Assembly: GCF_000407445.1 (NCBI RefSeq) | Contig: NZ_ASWB01000001.1 | Coordinates: 744,001-808,000, forward strand | DNA: 64,000 nucleotides | Reading direction: 5' to 3' | DNA from: Enterococcus moraviensis ATCC BAA-383 | GTDB lineage: Bacteria; Bacillota; Bacilli; Lactobacillales; Enterococcaceae | In this document: positions 46,552 through 55,982 of the stretch, in pieces | Layout: every line of letters starts with the position of its first letter | Position numbering within the stretch: the first letter of the stretch is position 1 | Made by a program: the position numbers and the translations under genes | The notes under the pieces: generated by a model | Told to the model about the DNA's origin: nothing | The model's database searches: none | What the model saw: the letters and a program-made list of their open reading frames with translations, nothing else

Positions 46552-46941
46552 TCATCTTCTCCTTTACCTAACGATTTTGTATTTTTATTGTTTCTTATTT
46601 ACAAGTAAGTAACGCTAAAAAGCCATTACAGTGAATTATTAAGTAGCTATCGCGAATCAACCTTTTTCATACGTTTCATTTAAATTTAGTAAATTTGCTA
46701 ATATGCGACAAAACAATTGACTAAAAATAGCATTTACGCTATTATATAAATATAGTTAAATAAGCTCTATTCTATTTCCGTCGCTTTCTTTCTTTGAAAG
46801 AACTGCTAGAATGGCTTTGCCTAACTATTCACTGATAAATTAGCTTATAAGAACATATTAATAGTTCAAAAGCTAATTGTCAACTAAAAATAGCTTAAAA
46901 GCTAATGTTTTTTTCATTAAGCTTATGAAAGGTTGAAAAAC
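46552..46941. promoter_or_regulatory. Divergent operator-promoter region of the phage-like switch
   Basis: On the minus strand TTGACA (46883-46878), a 17-base spacer and TAATAT (46860-46855) form a strong promoter toward ArpU and the holin. Around it lie repeated half-sites: AATTAGCTT (46838-46846) and AAGCTAATT (46870-46878, inside the spacer) as a perfect 9-base inverted repeat, TAGCTT-AA-AAGCTA (46891-46904) and a further AAGCTTA near 46919. These look like repressor operators arranged as in a lambdoid switch. The remaining 280 bases before ArpU hold no recognisable gene. Confidence 0.7.
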
Positions 46942-47319
46942 ATGAGTTTAACTTACAGAATTAAAGAGCTGGCTGACAAGAAAAAAGTTACTTTTGCCGA
47001 AATCGAGCGAAATACAGGTATTTCTAATGGACAAATTCGCCGCTGGGATACTTCTTCTCCTAAAATAGAAAATATCCAAAAAGTAGCTGATTATTTTGAT
47101 GTTTCTACTGACTATTTACTAGGTAGGTCTGAAATCCCAGCTATCAAACAGGCGGATCAGGAAGAAACGCTCTCTTCTCAAATCATGTTTCGAATGAATA
47201 CAGAAGGTTTGTCCGAAACTGAAGTTGATGAATTGAAAGATGAAGTGAATCGCTTTTTGCGTTTCAGAAGATCTGAAATCGAACGTGAGCGAGAACTAAA
47301 ACAAGACGACAAGGCGTGA
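46942..47319 (+). CDS. XRE-family phage-like repressor
   Basis: A 125-residue regulator: N-terminal helix-turn-helix (residues 5-60, TFAEIERNTGISNGQIRRW quoted around the recognition helix) and a charged helical C-terminus without a protease or oligomer domain. The ATG at 46942 has AAAGG 9 bases upstream; a TTG start at 46933 is too close to that site. The ImmA-type protease gene follows within 5 bases. As in ICEBs1-type ImmR/ImmA pairs, it probably represses the leftward promoter until cleaved. Confidence 0.88.
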   Translation: MSLTYRIKELADKKKVTFAEIERNTGISNGQIRRWDTSSPKIENIQKVADYFDVSTDYLLGRSEIPAIKQADQEETLSSQIMFRMNTEGLSETEVDELKDEVNRFLRFRRSEIERERELKQDDKA

Positions 47320-47323
47320 TTGG

Positions 47324-48001
47324 ATGACAGAGCAAATTGATGAATATCTTAGTTTTTCAGATAAAATAAACGATTATATCTCGGCGTTGATGGTCGCAAA
47401 TAATATCGGTTATGAAAATTACGACTGTTCTTATCTTTGGGATTTCGTAAAGTCTAAGGGCGTTTCAATGCGCAGTTTCCCATTCGATGGCGTAGCAAGA
47501 GATCGTATTTCTGGTATGATTGTAAAAGACTCTTTAGAGACAACAATTGGTTATAATCAAAACATGAGTGAAAAAAGAAAAAACTTTACCATCAGTCATG
47601 AAATTACCCATTATTTATTTCATATGACTGAACAAGACACAATTTTTACTGATACAGACCGGAGTCTACATTATTCTTATAATGAAGTCCTTCATGAATT
47701 TCAAGCAAATATCGGCGCTTCTGCAATTCTTGTACCGGATGTTGTGTTTTTCCGTTTCTTAAAAGAGGGGTGGAATTTATCACAATTATCAACTCATTTT
47801 GGTATATCCGAAAGTGCACTTTATATTCGTTTGATTCATACGATGCAAGCTAATTTTGGGGTTTCGTATATTGCTGCTAAAACGAATGCAGATACGATTC
47901 GGTATAAGTTTGCTAGTAAAGGACAACGTGCGGCGGTTGAACTAGGAACGAATTTAGAAACACGATTATTTAGAACGAATCGATTTATTGAAGCATTGTA
48001 G
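47324..48001 (+). CDS. ImmA/IrrE-family metallopeptidase
   Basis: A 225-residue zinc protease with the catalytic HEITHYLFH motif (HExxH, near residue 90) and a downstream FQANIGASAIL stretch that supplies the third ligand. ImmA proteases cleave the partner XRE repressor after a DNA-damage or cell-density signal, turning on the mobile element. The gene starts 4 bases after the repressor stop. A terminator follows. Confidence 0.9.
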   Translation: MTEQIDEYLSFSDKINDYISALMVANNIGYENYDCSYLWDFVKSKGVSMRSFPFDGVARDRISGMIVKDSLETTIGYNQNMSEKRKNFTISHEITHYLFHMTEQDTIFTDTDRSLHYSYNEVLHEFQANIGASAILVPDVVFFRFLKEGWNLSQLSTHFGISESALYIRLIHTMQANFGVSYIAAKTNADTIRYKFASKGQRAAVELGTNLETRLFRTNRFIEAL

Positions 48002-48534
48002 CTATAATAGAGGAATACAAATAGGACTACCATCCGTGTAATGATGGAGGTCTTATTTTATGTAGTAATAAAATCAAAAAACCACCATGACCGTCGTCTA
48101 TGGTGGAAATGAAGGTTGTTATTTACTCTTGGTAGGAGTAAGTATGAAAAACCAATTCGGGATAATTGGCATGAAGACATACTACCATCCTTACTTAAAA
48201 TAAAAATGAATGCCTATTTTGTATTTCATAAAAAATCCATGAGTAAACCCTCATATTGAGAACTTCTTATGATTCTATTTCATCTATCTTCTTTCAAACC
48301 ATATTAGTTCCAACATTTTTATGCCTGTGCTACACTTTTATTAGTACAAAGAAATGTTACCGATGTATTATTTAGCTTTTTGAGCTTGTCTCATTCAGCT
48401 TTTAATTATATCTAGCTGCTCAAATCTTACCTTAGGAAAGAGAGTAACGTTCAATAGAATAAAGAACGCTTATCTCCCCATTTCCAATAGGTTAAACGGA
48501 TTTGATCTGCTTTTAAATTTAGGAGGAATGTATT
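48002..48534. other. 533-base gap with several hairpins
   Basis: No sure gene. After the ImmA terminator come a hairpin CCACCAT (48082-48088) / ATGGTGG (48100-48106) that on the minus strand ends in TTTTTT like a terminator, and a nested pair AGTATG/CATACT (48141-48146 / 48178-48183) around CCAATT/AATTGG. ACTACCATCC is repeated at 48026 and 48181. A 19-codon plus-strand frame from the ATG at 48143 has AGGAG 5 bases upstream; a 39-codon minus-strand frame overlaps it. Neither is convincing. The right half is AT-rich. Confidence 0.45.
48019..48060 (+). terminator. Terminator after the ImmA gene
   Basis: AATAGGAC / GTCTTATT and CCATC / GATGG form a stacked hairpin (48020-48057), followed by TTTTA. 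Confidence 0.78.
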
Positions 48535-49665
48535 ATGTTAGATCAAGAAAAAGACAACTTAGCTGTTCTATTCTCTGACGAAGTCCAAGGTCCCTTTGTA
48601 ACATTTATTCTAAATACTCATGTCGCGCATCAAGATGTCGAAAAAGATTCTTTAGCATTGAAAAATTTTGCTAAAGCAGCTAAAGTACGTTTTGAGAAAA
48701 AATATACTCATTTATCTTGGGCTCCTTTTCAAGATAAGATCGACGCTTTACTTGCGGACGCCTCTTTTTGGCGTAATGCTACACAAAGTGTATCGATTAT
48801 TATTAGTGAAAAAGATATTTTCATTCATCGATTAAATGTGCTTGTTGACAACCAATATTACGTTGATGACCGGCCTTATCTTCTAGGTATCATCAAAAAT
48901 AATCAATTTAACTATCGCTATTATCTAATGGCTTTAAATCGTGATTCTATGCAACTTTATTTAGTTGAAAATAATCAAATCAAAAAAGTTGATTTACCTA
49001 GTGATGCACCAACTGATCTTGTTGGCACTTTAGGTGACGAGTTAACTGGCGGTAGTATGAACTACTCTATTCAAGGTGGTGCAGGTTATAATGGCTCTTC
49101 TAAAGAGGGCGTTGCTTATCACGGCGTTAATACGAAAGATGAAGAAGTAAAAATCGATTGGACAAACTATTATCAAGCAATCGATAATTTCTTGAAAGAC
49201 TCATTTGTAAACACTGATAACTTACCTATTCGCTTATATGCTCTACCTGAAAATCAAACACTCTTCAAAAAAATCGCTAAAAATCCTTATCTTGTGACAG
49301 ACGCTTCTGTTGCACTTTCTCCTGCTCAAGTTTCTTTTCAAGATATTGAAAAAGGCGCACGGAAAATCAATGAAGAATTAGAAACACTCGAAACCGCGGC
49401 TTACAATGCTCTGTTAGATAAAAAGTATGTCGATCAACTAGATGATATTGTCCCTGCCTCTGAAGAAGGAAAAATATCTCATTTCTTCATTTCTACTGCA
49501 AACTTAGTGAATGAAACAACTGAAATGTCCACAGAAGAATTCGATCGTCGAAAAGCATTGAATAACATTACTGATAATGTTCTTAAAACAGGTGGAACAG
49601 TTTTTGTATTAGATCAAAAAGCTGCCCCTGACGAAAAAACATTGCTCGCTATTCTACGTTATTAA
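48535..49665 (+). CDS. BaeRF-family protein (bacterial archaeo-eukaryotic release-factor-like)
   Basis: A 376-residue soluble protein of the BaeRF group, distant relatives of eRF1/aRF1. The N-terminal lobe begins FVTFILNTHVAHQDVEKD; the middle holds a Gly/Ser-rich loop GGAGYNGSSKEGVAYHG (near residues 180-196) in the place of the GGQ-bearing domain; the C-terminal half is helical and ends in VFVLDQKAAPDEKTLLAILRY. A GGQ itself is not seen. BaeRFs are predicted to act on ribosomes or tRNA but are not characterised. AGGAGG precedes the ATG, and a terminator follows. Confidence 0.75.
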   Translation: MLDQEKDNLAVLFSDEVQGPFVTFILNTHVAHQDVEKDSLALKNFAKAAKVRFEKKYTHLSWAPFQDKIDALLADASFWRNATQSVSIIISEKDIFIHRLNVLVDNQYYVDDRPYLLGIIKNNQFNYRYYLMALNRDSMQLYLVENNQIKKVDLPSDAPTDLVGTLGDELTGGSMNYSIQGGAGYNGSSKEGVAYHGVNTKDEEVKIDWTNYYQAIDNFLKDSFVNTDNLPIRLYALPENQTLFKKIAKNPYLVTDASVALSPAQVSFQDIEKGARKINEELETLETAAYNALLDKKYVDQLDDIVPASEEGKISHFFISTANLVNETTEMSTEEFDRRKALNNITDNVLKTGGTVFVLDQKAAPDEKTLLAILRY

Positions 49666-49691
49666 ACATTATCTTTAGCGATACAATGGAC

Positions 49692-49728
49692 AAGAGCCAC
49701 TCAACCTAGTTGTTGAGTGGCTCTTTAA
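49692..49728 (+). terminator. Terminator after the BaeRF gene
   Basis: AAGAGCCACTCAAC (49692-49705) pairs with GTTGAGTGGCTCTT (49712-49725), then TAATT. Confidence 0.88.
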
Positions 49729-50146
49729 TTAAGTTGATTAAATATTTTGTTAGCTATAAAACCATGTAAAAACTATCTATTAGTAAGGATAACCTTATTC
49801 TCATCTAAACAATCTGAACCCTTCCTACTTTCAAATCTATGCAGCTCCAAGGCTGCGCCTTCGGAATAGATTTCTACGATATAACTCTATCATTACTTTC
49901 ATATTTAACGCTCAATACCTCTATACTATAACAGAAATAAATTTTTTTTGACAATTAATCTTCATTTCTTAACAAATTTTTATTTTTAAGAGAGATATTA
50001 CTGGTCAAGTGACGTTAAATATGCTATATTAAGAGTGTAGTTTTTGTTCGGTAATATATGTGTAGCTGTTTCAAATAAACATCTTCCACATTTTCACCTT
50101 TCAAGTAATTGCAAAATATGTGTATATCACAAGGAGGATTTTTATT
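49729..50146. other. Gap and long 5' leader of the cold shock gene
   Basis: 418 bases without a gene. The left half is AT-rich with nothing recognised. From 50002 it holds the csp promoter and an untranslated leader of about 110 bases, as is usual for cold shock genes. Confidence 0.6.
50002..50030 (+). promoter_or_regulatory. Promoter of the cold shock gene
   Basis: TGGTCA (50002-50007), 17-base spacer ending TGC, TATATT (50025-50030), an extended -10 promoter. The leader from about 50037 to 50146 could act as an RNA thermosensor, as in other csp genes. Confidence 0.65.
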
Positions 50147-50347
50147 ATGGAAACAGGTACAGTAAAATGGTTTAACTCAGACAAAGGTTTTGGATTTATC
50201 ACTGCAGAAAACGGTAACGATGTATTCGTACATTTCTCAGCTATCCAAGGCGACGGATTCAAAACTTTAGAAGAAGGTCAAGCAGTGACTTTCGACGTTG
50301 AAGAAGGCCAACGTGGTCCTCAAGCTACTAACGTTAACAAAGCTTAA
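50147..50347 (+). CDS. Cold shock protein (CspA family)
   Basis: A 66-residue single-strand nucleic-acid binding protein that melts RNA structure. RNP1 (KGFGFITAE, near residues 13-21) and RNP2 (DVFVHFSAI, near 27-35) are both present, and the start [14 protein letters not shown] is typical. The ATG at 50147 has AGGAGG 9 bases upstream; an ATG at 50120 lies before that site. Which csp paralogue this is cannot be told. A strong terminator follows. Confidence 0.96.
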   Translation: METGTVKWFNSDKGFGFITAENGNDVFVHFSAIQGDGFKTLEEGQAVTFDVEEGQRGPQATNVNKA

Positions 50348-50370
50348 TTAACTTAACATTAGTAAATTCA

Positions 50371-50401
50371 AAACCTGACGATTTTTCGTCAGGTTTTTTT
50401 A
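50371..50401 (+). terminator. Terminator after the cold shock gene
   Basis: AAACCTGACG (50371-50380) pairs with CGTCAGGTTT (50387-50396), followed by TTTTT. Confidence 0.93.
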
Positions 50402-50404
50402 TAC

Positions 50405-50449
50405 AAAAAAATAGAACGCAGAATGTTTTCATTCTGCGTTCTATTTTTA
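50405..50449 (-). terminator. Terminator after icd
   Basis: AATAGAACGCAGAATG (50410-50425) pairs with CATTCTGCGTTCTATT (50430-50445), with A and T tracts, so it works in both directions. Confidence 0.9.
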
Positions 50450-51724
50450 GCTATTTTCAATTAGTCGAACCAACTCTTCTCCAAATCCAGAACAACTCAA
50501 TAATGTTGCTCCCTCCATTTGTTCTGCAAAATCCTTCGTGACGGTTTTATTCACCAAAGCATCTTCGATACTTTTCGTAATCAGCTGACTAGCCTCGGTC
50601 CAGCCTAAATAATCAAACATTAATACGCCAGAGAGCAGCAATGATGATGGGTTAAGCTGATTCAATCCTGCAAACTCTGGTGCTGTTCCATGTGTTGCTT
50701 CAAAAATCCCGTGGCCTGTTTCTAAGTTTAAATTAGCTCCTGGTGCAATCCCGATTCCCCCAACTTGAGCTGCTAACGCATCAGAAATATAATCCCCATT
50801 TAAATTCAAGGTCGCAATCACATCATAATTTTCAGGGTGTAATAAAATCTCTTGTAAGAAAATATCAGCAATTCGATCTTTAATGATCAATTTACCTGAC
50901 ACCTCAGCTTCCACCAGTTGTTGATCTGCGGCCGCCTTCCCATCTTTAGATTTAATATCTAAATACGTTTCCCAGGTAAAAACTTTATCGCCAAATTCAG
51001 CTGTAGCCAACGCATAACCCCAGTTTTTAAAGCCGCCCTCAGTAAATTTCATGATATTTCCTTTGTGTACTAAGGTGACAGATTTTCGCTGGTTTTTCAA
51101 TGCATGTTCAATTGCTCCTCTAACTAAGCGCTCGGTTCCTTCTTTTGACACAGGCTTAATTCCGATGGCAGATGTTTCTGGGAAGCGAATCTTATTGACA
51201 CCAAATTCAGTTATTAAATAAGAAATCAGTTTCTCTGCTTCTGGACTTTTTGATGGAAATTCGATTCCTGCATAAATATCTTCCGTATTTTCTCTAAAAA
51301 TCATCATATCTGTCTTTTCAGGATGTTTTAAAGGCGATGGTACACCTTTAAAATAACGAACTGGTCGATAACATATATACAAATCTAATTCTTGCCGCAA
51401 CGCCACATTCAATGACCGGATACCTCCACCAATAGGCGTTGTCAACGGTCCTTTGATCGCCACAAGATGGCTTTTTATCGTCTCTAATGTTTCATCTGGC
51501 AACCAACTACCTGTTTTATTAAATGCTTTCTCTCCAGCTAACACTTCTTGCCAAATTACTTTCCGCGTTCCTTTATAGGCCTTATTTACAGCTACATCAA
51601 ATACATTCTTAGCAGCTTGCCAAATTTCTGGCCCAATTCCATCTCCTTCAATAAAAGGAATAATCGGAAAATCAGGAACGACTATAGCTCCATTTTCCAA
51701 CCCAATTTTCTCTCCACTTGTCAT
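50447..51724 (-). CDS. icd: Isocitrate dehydrogenase, probably NAD-dependent
   Basis: Oxidatively decarboxylates isocitrate to 2-oxoglutarate. The 425-residue protein has the substrate loop [13 protein letters not shown] (Ser equivalent to the phosphorylated Ser113 of E. coli) and HGTAPEFAG. At the cofactor site the E. coli NADP residues Lys344, Tyr345, Tyr391 and Arg395 are replaced by Glu350, Phe351, Lys397 and Glu401, which should disfavour the 2'-phosphate; NAD use is therefore predicted. It is last in acnA-gltA-icd and overlaps gltA by four bases. Confidence 0.95.
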   Translation of the reverse strand: MTSGEKIGLENGAIVVPDFPIIPFIEGDGIGPEIWQAAKNVFDVAVNKAYKGTRKVIWQEVLAGEKAFNKTGSWLPDETLETIKSHLVAIKGPLTTPIGGGIRSLNVALRQELDLYICYRPVRYFKGVPSPLKHPEKTDMMIFRENTEDIYAGIEFPSKSPEAEKLISYLITEFGVNKIRFPETSAIGIKPVSKEGTERLVRGAIEHALKNQRKSVTLVHKGNIMKFTEGGFKNWGYALATAEFGDKVFTWETYLDIKSKDGKAAADQQLVEAEVSGKLIIKDRIADIFLQEILLHPENYDVIATLNLNGDYISDALAAQVGGIGIAPGANLNLETGHGIFEATHGTAPEFAGLNQLNPSSLLLSGVLMFDYLGWTEASQLITKSIEDALVNKTVTKDFAEQMEGATLLSCSGFGEELVRLIENS

Positions 51725-52866
51725 GCTTCCATGCCTCCTGAATGTAATGTTGTATTTAAATCACCATATTTTAACTGCTTAGGACCTACATAATGTGAGC
51801 GCGGTCTGATTAAGCAATCTTCTTTTTTCTGTTCATCAATATGACCTAGCCAGCCAGAAACTCGACTCATCGCAAAAATCAGTGTAAATAAATCACTATC
51901 AATATCTAGACAATGATAAACCGTAGCAGAATAAAAATCTACATTTGGAATCAAGCCTTTGGTCTCTTTTAAATAATGTTCGACTTGGCAAGATAAAAAA
52001 TACCATTGTTCTTTTTGCGTTATCGCAGTCAACTCTTTTGCTAGTTTCTTTAAATGTTTTTTTCTTGGATCTTCGGTTTTATATACGCGATGACCAAAGC
52101 CCATAACTTTTTCTTTACGATCCAGTTTTTGGTTGAGATACTCTTCTACATTTAGATTTTCAGAATCAATTTCTTTAAGCATATCAAATACTTTTTCGTT
52201 GGCCCCACCGTGAAGTGGGCCTTTTAAAGAACCGATTGCAGCCGTTATACAAGAATAAACATCTGACAACGTAGAAGCACAGACACGAGCGGTAAAAGTA
52301 CTGGCATTTAAATCATGATCTGCGTGTAAAACCAAGGCTTGATTCATAGCTGATACCTGTACTTGATCTGCTTCAATTCCTGTTAACATATAAAGAAAAT
52401 TTGCTGCAATTGATAAGTCACTTCGTGGTGGAATTGGGTCAAGCCCTTTTCTCAAACGAGCATATGCGGCAATAATCGTGGGCATTTTTGCTTGTAGAGA
52501 AATACTTTGCTGATACGCTGAAATTTCATCTGTTGCTTCAGCATTTGGATCAAATACGCCTAATAATGAAATCGTTGAACGCAACACACTCATTGGATGA
52601 AGGTTCTGACGTGTTTGAATTTTTAAGCACGTAATGATCGTATCAGATATTGGCATCTGTGTAGATAGTTCTTGTTTGAATTTTAGTAACTCTGTTTTTG
52701 TTGGTATTTTCAAAAACCATAGCAGGTAGATTACTTCTTCAAACTGAACATTCTCAGCAACTAGATCGTCAATATTAAAACCGGCAAAGAGCAATTGATT
52801 TTCCACGATCGAACTAATTTTTGTTTCAGAGACAACGACACCTTCTAACCCTTTGTGAATCTCCAT
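51721..52866 (-). CDS. gltA: Citrate synthase
   Basis: Condenses acetyl-CoA with oxaloacetate to give citrate. The 381-residue protein carries the catalytic-site signature: [11 protein letters not shown] (His near residue 217), MGFGHRVYK (His near 256) and the Asp-containing [15 protein letters not shown]. The length is that of the short type I/methylcitrate-like enzymes of Firmicutes (CitZ). AGGAGG precedes the ATG. It lies between acnA and icd; three repeat copies separate it from acnA. Confidence 0.95.
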   Translation of the reverse strand: MEIHKGLEGVVVSETKISSIVENQLLFAGFNIDDLVAENVQFEEVIYLLWFLKIPTKTELLKFKQELSTQMPISDTIITCLKIQTRQNLHPMSVLRSTISLLGVFDPNAEATDEISAYQQSISLQAKMPTIIAAYARLRKGLDPIPPRSDLSIAANFLYMLTGIEADQVQVSAMNQALVLHADHDLNASTFTARVCASTLSDVYSCITAAIGSLKGPLHGGANEKVFDMLKEIDSENLNVEEYLNQKLDRKEKVMGFGHRVYKTEDPRKKHLKKLAKELTAITQKEQWYFLSCQVEHYLKETKGLIPNVDFYSATVYHCLDIDSDLFTLIFAMSRVSGWLGHIDEQKKEDCLIRPRSHYVGPKQLKYGDLNTTLHSGGMEA

Positions 52867-52881
52867 CCAATTCCTCCTGAC

Positions 52882-52963
52882 TCTAAAAGCGGAACAAATC
52901 GTTTAATCCTGTAGAAAATACAATTTATCTATTTTCCTAAGGATTGATTTGTGCAGCTAGATA
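52882..52963 (-). repeat. Degenerate hairpin repeat, copy R0
   Basis: Starts AAAAGCGGAACAAATCGTTTAA and ends with ...GTGCAGCTAG, so both ends match the full copies that follow, but the inner variable arm is lost. It begins 6 bases upstream of the gltA ribosome site. Confidence 0.65.
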
Positions 52964-53081
52964 ATTTAAAAGCGTAGCGGGCTCGTTCAGCTCTGACAGA
53001 AAAATAGGAAAATATGTTTGTGGCGCTTTTTGCCACAGGCAGATTTTATCTTTTTTCCGAAGAGCTAGCCCGTGTAGCTAG
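52964..53081 (-). repeat. Hairpin repeat, copy R1
   Basis: About 118 bases: a conserved start (AAAAGCGTAGCGGGCTCG), a core CTGACAGAAAAATAGGAAA, a variable arm pair AAAATATGTTTGTGG / CCACAGGCAGATTTT around a GCGCTTTTTG loop, then ATCTTTTTTCCGAAGAGCTAGCCCG. The two halves form one long imperfect hairpin. It is in tandem with R0 and R2. Confidence 0.85.
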
Positions 53082-53202
53082 ATAATTTAAAAGCGTAGTA
53101 GGCTCGTTTAGCTTCGACTGAAAAATAGGAAAAACTAACTGAGGTGCTTTTTGCCTCATTTAGTTTTTATCTTTTTTCCGAGAAGCTAGCCTACATAGCT
53201 AG
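53082..53202 (-). repeat. Hairpin repeat, copy R2
   Basis: Same frame as R1, with different inner arms: AAAAACTAACTGAGG (53130-53144) / CCTCATTTAGTTTTT around TGCTTTTTG. The outer arms GGCTCG...GCTTC and GAAGCTAGCC also pair. The arms differ from R1 but still pair, so the structure is under constraint or was copied as a hairpin. No protein gene overlaps it. Confidence 0.85.
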
Positions 53203-53261
53203 AGAAAATAAACTAACAAGCTTCGTGTCGTTTTATCTCAAATTTTTTCACTTATCCCGAA

Positions 53262-55970
53262 CTAACCTTGAAGTTTCTTCCGAATCACCATCGGTAAAAT
53301 GCCGCCATGTTGATAATAAGTGATATCAACGGCTGAATCGAAACGAAGGATCGTATCAAATTCAATCCTTTCTCCATCAGGTTTTATTGCCGTAACAGTT
53401 ACAGTATCTAAAATACCTTTCGTTTCATCAATCGCAATGTCAAATAACTCGGTTCCTATTAGTCCTAAGCTATCCGCATCTTCACCCGGCTTGAACTGTA
53501 ATGGTAAAACACCCATCATAACTAAGTTAGAGCGGTGGATTCGTTCATAACTTTTTGCAATAACGGCCTCAACGCCTAATAGTTGAACACCTTTAGCTGC
53601 CCAGTCTCTTGATGAACCCATTCCGTAGTCATCACCTGCTAAAATCACGAGCTTTGTATCTTGTTTTTGATACCTCATTGCTGCATCATAAATGGCCATC
53701 TTTTCTTGCGTTGGTGCAAAAATAGTATAGCCGCCCTCAACATCAGGCACTAGTTGATTTCGAATCCGAATATTAGCTAAAGTTCCTCTCATCATCACTT
53801 CATGATGACCACGTCTGGCCCCATAAGAGTTAAATTCACGAACTGGCACGCCTCGATCCATCAAATAGTGCCCCGCTGGACTATTTTTTTGAATACTTCC
53901 AGCAGGTGAAATGTGATCAGTTGTCACAGAATCACCGAATTTTGCTAAAACTGCTAATTGTTTTAAGGGGTTTCGTGGTTCTCTTTCCTTTTTCATCCCT
54001 GAAAAATAAGGTGGATTCGCAATATAAGTAGATGCTTCTTCCCAGCCGTATAGTGGCTTGTCATCCGTTTCAATACGATTCCACTCTTCATTGTCGCTAA
54101 AGACTCGTGCGTATTCTTGTTTATACAGTTCAGGTGTCACACAGTCATCAATCAATGTTTGAATTTCATCACGAGTTGGCCATAAATCATTAAAGTAAAC
54201 TGGGATATCATTTTCACCAAACCCAATTGGTTCATGTAATACATCAAGGTCTACTGTTCCAGCCAATGCATACAGAACAACAAGTGGTGGTGAAGCTAAA
54301 TAATTTGCTTTGACTAACGGATGAATACGTCCCTCAAAGTTACGATTTCCACTTAAAACACCTGACATTAGAAGATCATTTTCTTTGATGACTTCTTCCA
54401 CTTCTGGCTTCAATGAGCCTGAGTTACCAATACATGTTGTACAACCATACCCTACCAAATGAAAACCTAGTTCTTCTAAATAAGGCAATAATCCAGCTTT
54501 TTCTAAATAAGCTGTTACGACTTTTGAACCTGGTGCCAAAGAAGTTTTTACATAATTTGGTACCTTTAAACCAAGTTGAGCAGCTTTTTTAGCCACTAAT
54601 CCCGCACTTAACATCACAAATGGATTCGATGTATTCGTGCATGAGGTGATTGCCGCAATGGCTACGGCTCCAGGTTTTAGTTCATGGTGAACACCTTCTA
54701 AATCTAGCCCAACACTTTGTTTCTGTTGTTTTTCAGATAATCCATATCCTTGTAGACCTTCTGGCGTATTTATTGCTTGTTCAAATGCTGTTTTCATTTC
54801 TGATAAGGGAACGAGATCTTGTGGTCTTTTTGGTCCAGCAAGGTTTGCTTCAATTTCACTTAAATCGATTTCAATGACCTTAGTATAATTTGGCTCTAAA
54901 TCATTTAAAGGATCATAAAACAATTGATTTTCCTTCAAATAACGTTCCGTAACGGATACAGCCTCTTCTTCCCTTCCTGTTAGCCGTAAATAACGAATCG
55001 TTTCATCATCTACAGGAAAGAAGCCGCACGTTGCGCCATATTCAGGTGCCATATTGGCGACAGTTGCTCGATCAGCCAAACTCAAACTAACTAACCCTGC
55101 TCCAAAAAATTCAACAAATTTTCCGACAACTTTTTGTTGCCTTAATACCTGTGTTACTTTTAAGGCCAAATCGGTTGCCGTTGCACCTTGGGATAATTCA
55201 TTGATAAAACGGACACCGACAACTTCTGGAATTGGAAAATAAGAGGGCTCGCCAAGCATACTTGCTTCAGCCTCAATTCCACCTACGCCCCAACCTAATA
55301 CACCTAATCCATTGACCATCGTTGTATGTGAATCCGTTCCAACTAAAGTATCAGGATAGAGTAAAATAGTACCATCTTCTAATTTTTTCTGCGTCACAAC
55401 AGATGCTAAGTATTCGATATTGACTTGATGAACAATTCCCGTTGCAGGTGGCACGACCCGATAATTATCAAAAACTTTTTGAGCCCAACTCAAAAACCGA
55501 TATCGCTCTTGGTTGCGTTGGAATTCCATTTTCATATTTAACTGCAGCGCTTGTTTAACGCCAGCTACATCGACTTGAACAGAATGATCCACAACCAAAT
55601 CCACTGGAACCTCAGGATTGATTGTCGTAGGATCTCCACCAAAATCAGCAATTGTTTTTCTTAATGAAGCTAAATCAACAACTGCCGGAACACCTGTAAA
55701 ATCTTGTAGAATCACTCGGGCAGGTTTAAATGGTACTTCACCTTTGTTCTCATGATCTGAAGACCATCGCGCTAAATTTTCAATATGTTCTTGCGTAATC
55801 CCGACACCATTTTCTTGCCGCAATAAAGATTCCAGTAACACACGAATACTAAACGGTAACGTTGAAATAAACTGATGTTGTTCTGTTTCTAATGAAGCTA
55901 ATGAATAATACTGATACTTCTGATCCTTCATTTCAAAAACTTTCTCTGAAGATTGCTTACTCGTAATCAA
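53262..55970 (-). CDS. acnA: Aconitate hydratase
   Basis: Interconverts citrate and isocitrate with a 4Fe-4S cluster. The 902-residue AcnA/IRP-type protein carries the cluster cysteines in SCTNTSNP and [12 protein letters not shown], and the substrate-binding [16 protein letters not shown] in the swivel domain. Start: a TTG at 55970 has AGGAGG 6 bases upstream; an ATG at 55976 is too close to it, but either gives the usual N-terminus ([10 protein letters not shown] near residue 20). Promoter and repeat R3 lie upstream. IRP-type aconitases can also bind RNA. Confidence 0.95.
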   Translation of the reverse strand: MITSKQSSEKVFEMKDQKYQYYSLASLETEQHQFISTLPFSIRVLLESLLRQENGVGITQEHIENLARWSSDHENKGEVPFKPARVILQDFTGVPAVVDLASLRKTIADFGGDPTTINPEVPVDLVVDHSVQVDVAGVKQALQLNMKMEFQRNQERYRFLSWAQKVFDNYRVVPPATGIVHQVNIEYLASVVTQKKLEDGTILLYPDTLVGTDSHTTMVNGLGVLGWGVGGIEAEASMLGEPSYFPIPEVVGVRFINELSQGATATDLALKVTQVLRQQKVVGKFVEFFGAGLVSLSLADRATVANMAPEYGATCGFFPVDDETIRYLRLTGREEEAVSVTERYLKENQLFYDPLNDLEPNYTKVIEIDLSEIEANLAGPKRPQDLVPLSEMKTAFEQAINTPEGLQGYGLSEKQQKQSVGLDLEGVHHELKPGAVAIAAITSCTNTSNPFVMLSAGLVAKKAAQLGLKVPNYVKTSLAPGSKVVTAYLEKAGLLPYLEELGFHLVGYGCTTCIGNSGSLKPEVEEVIKENDLLMSGVLSGNRNFEGRIHPLVKANYLASPPLVVLYALAGTVDLDVLHEPIGFGENDIPVYFNDLWPTRDEIQTLIDDCVTPELYKQEYARVFSDNEEWNRIETDDKPLYGWEEASTYIANPPYFSGMKKEREPRNPLKQLAVLAKFGDSVTTDHISPAGSIQKNSPAGHYLMDRGVPVREFNSYGARRGHHEVMMRGTLANIRIRNQLVPDVEGGYTIFAPTQEKMAIYDAAMRYQKQDTKLVILAGDDYGMGSSRDWAAKGVQLLGVEAVIAKSYERIHRSNLVMMGVLPLQFKPGEDADSLGLIGTELFDIAIDETKGILDTVTVTAIKPDGERIEFDTILRFDSAVDITYYQHGGILPMVIRKKLQG

Positions 55971-55982
55971 AAACATCCCTCC

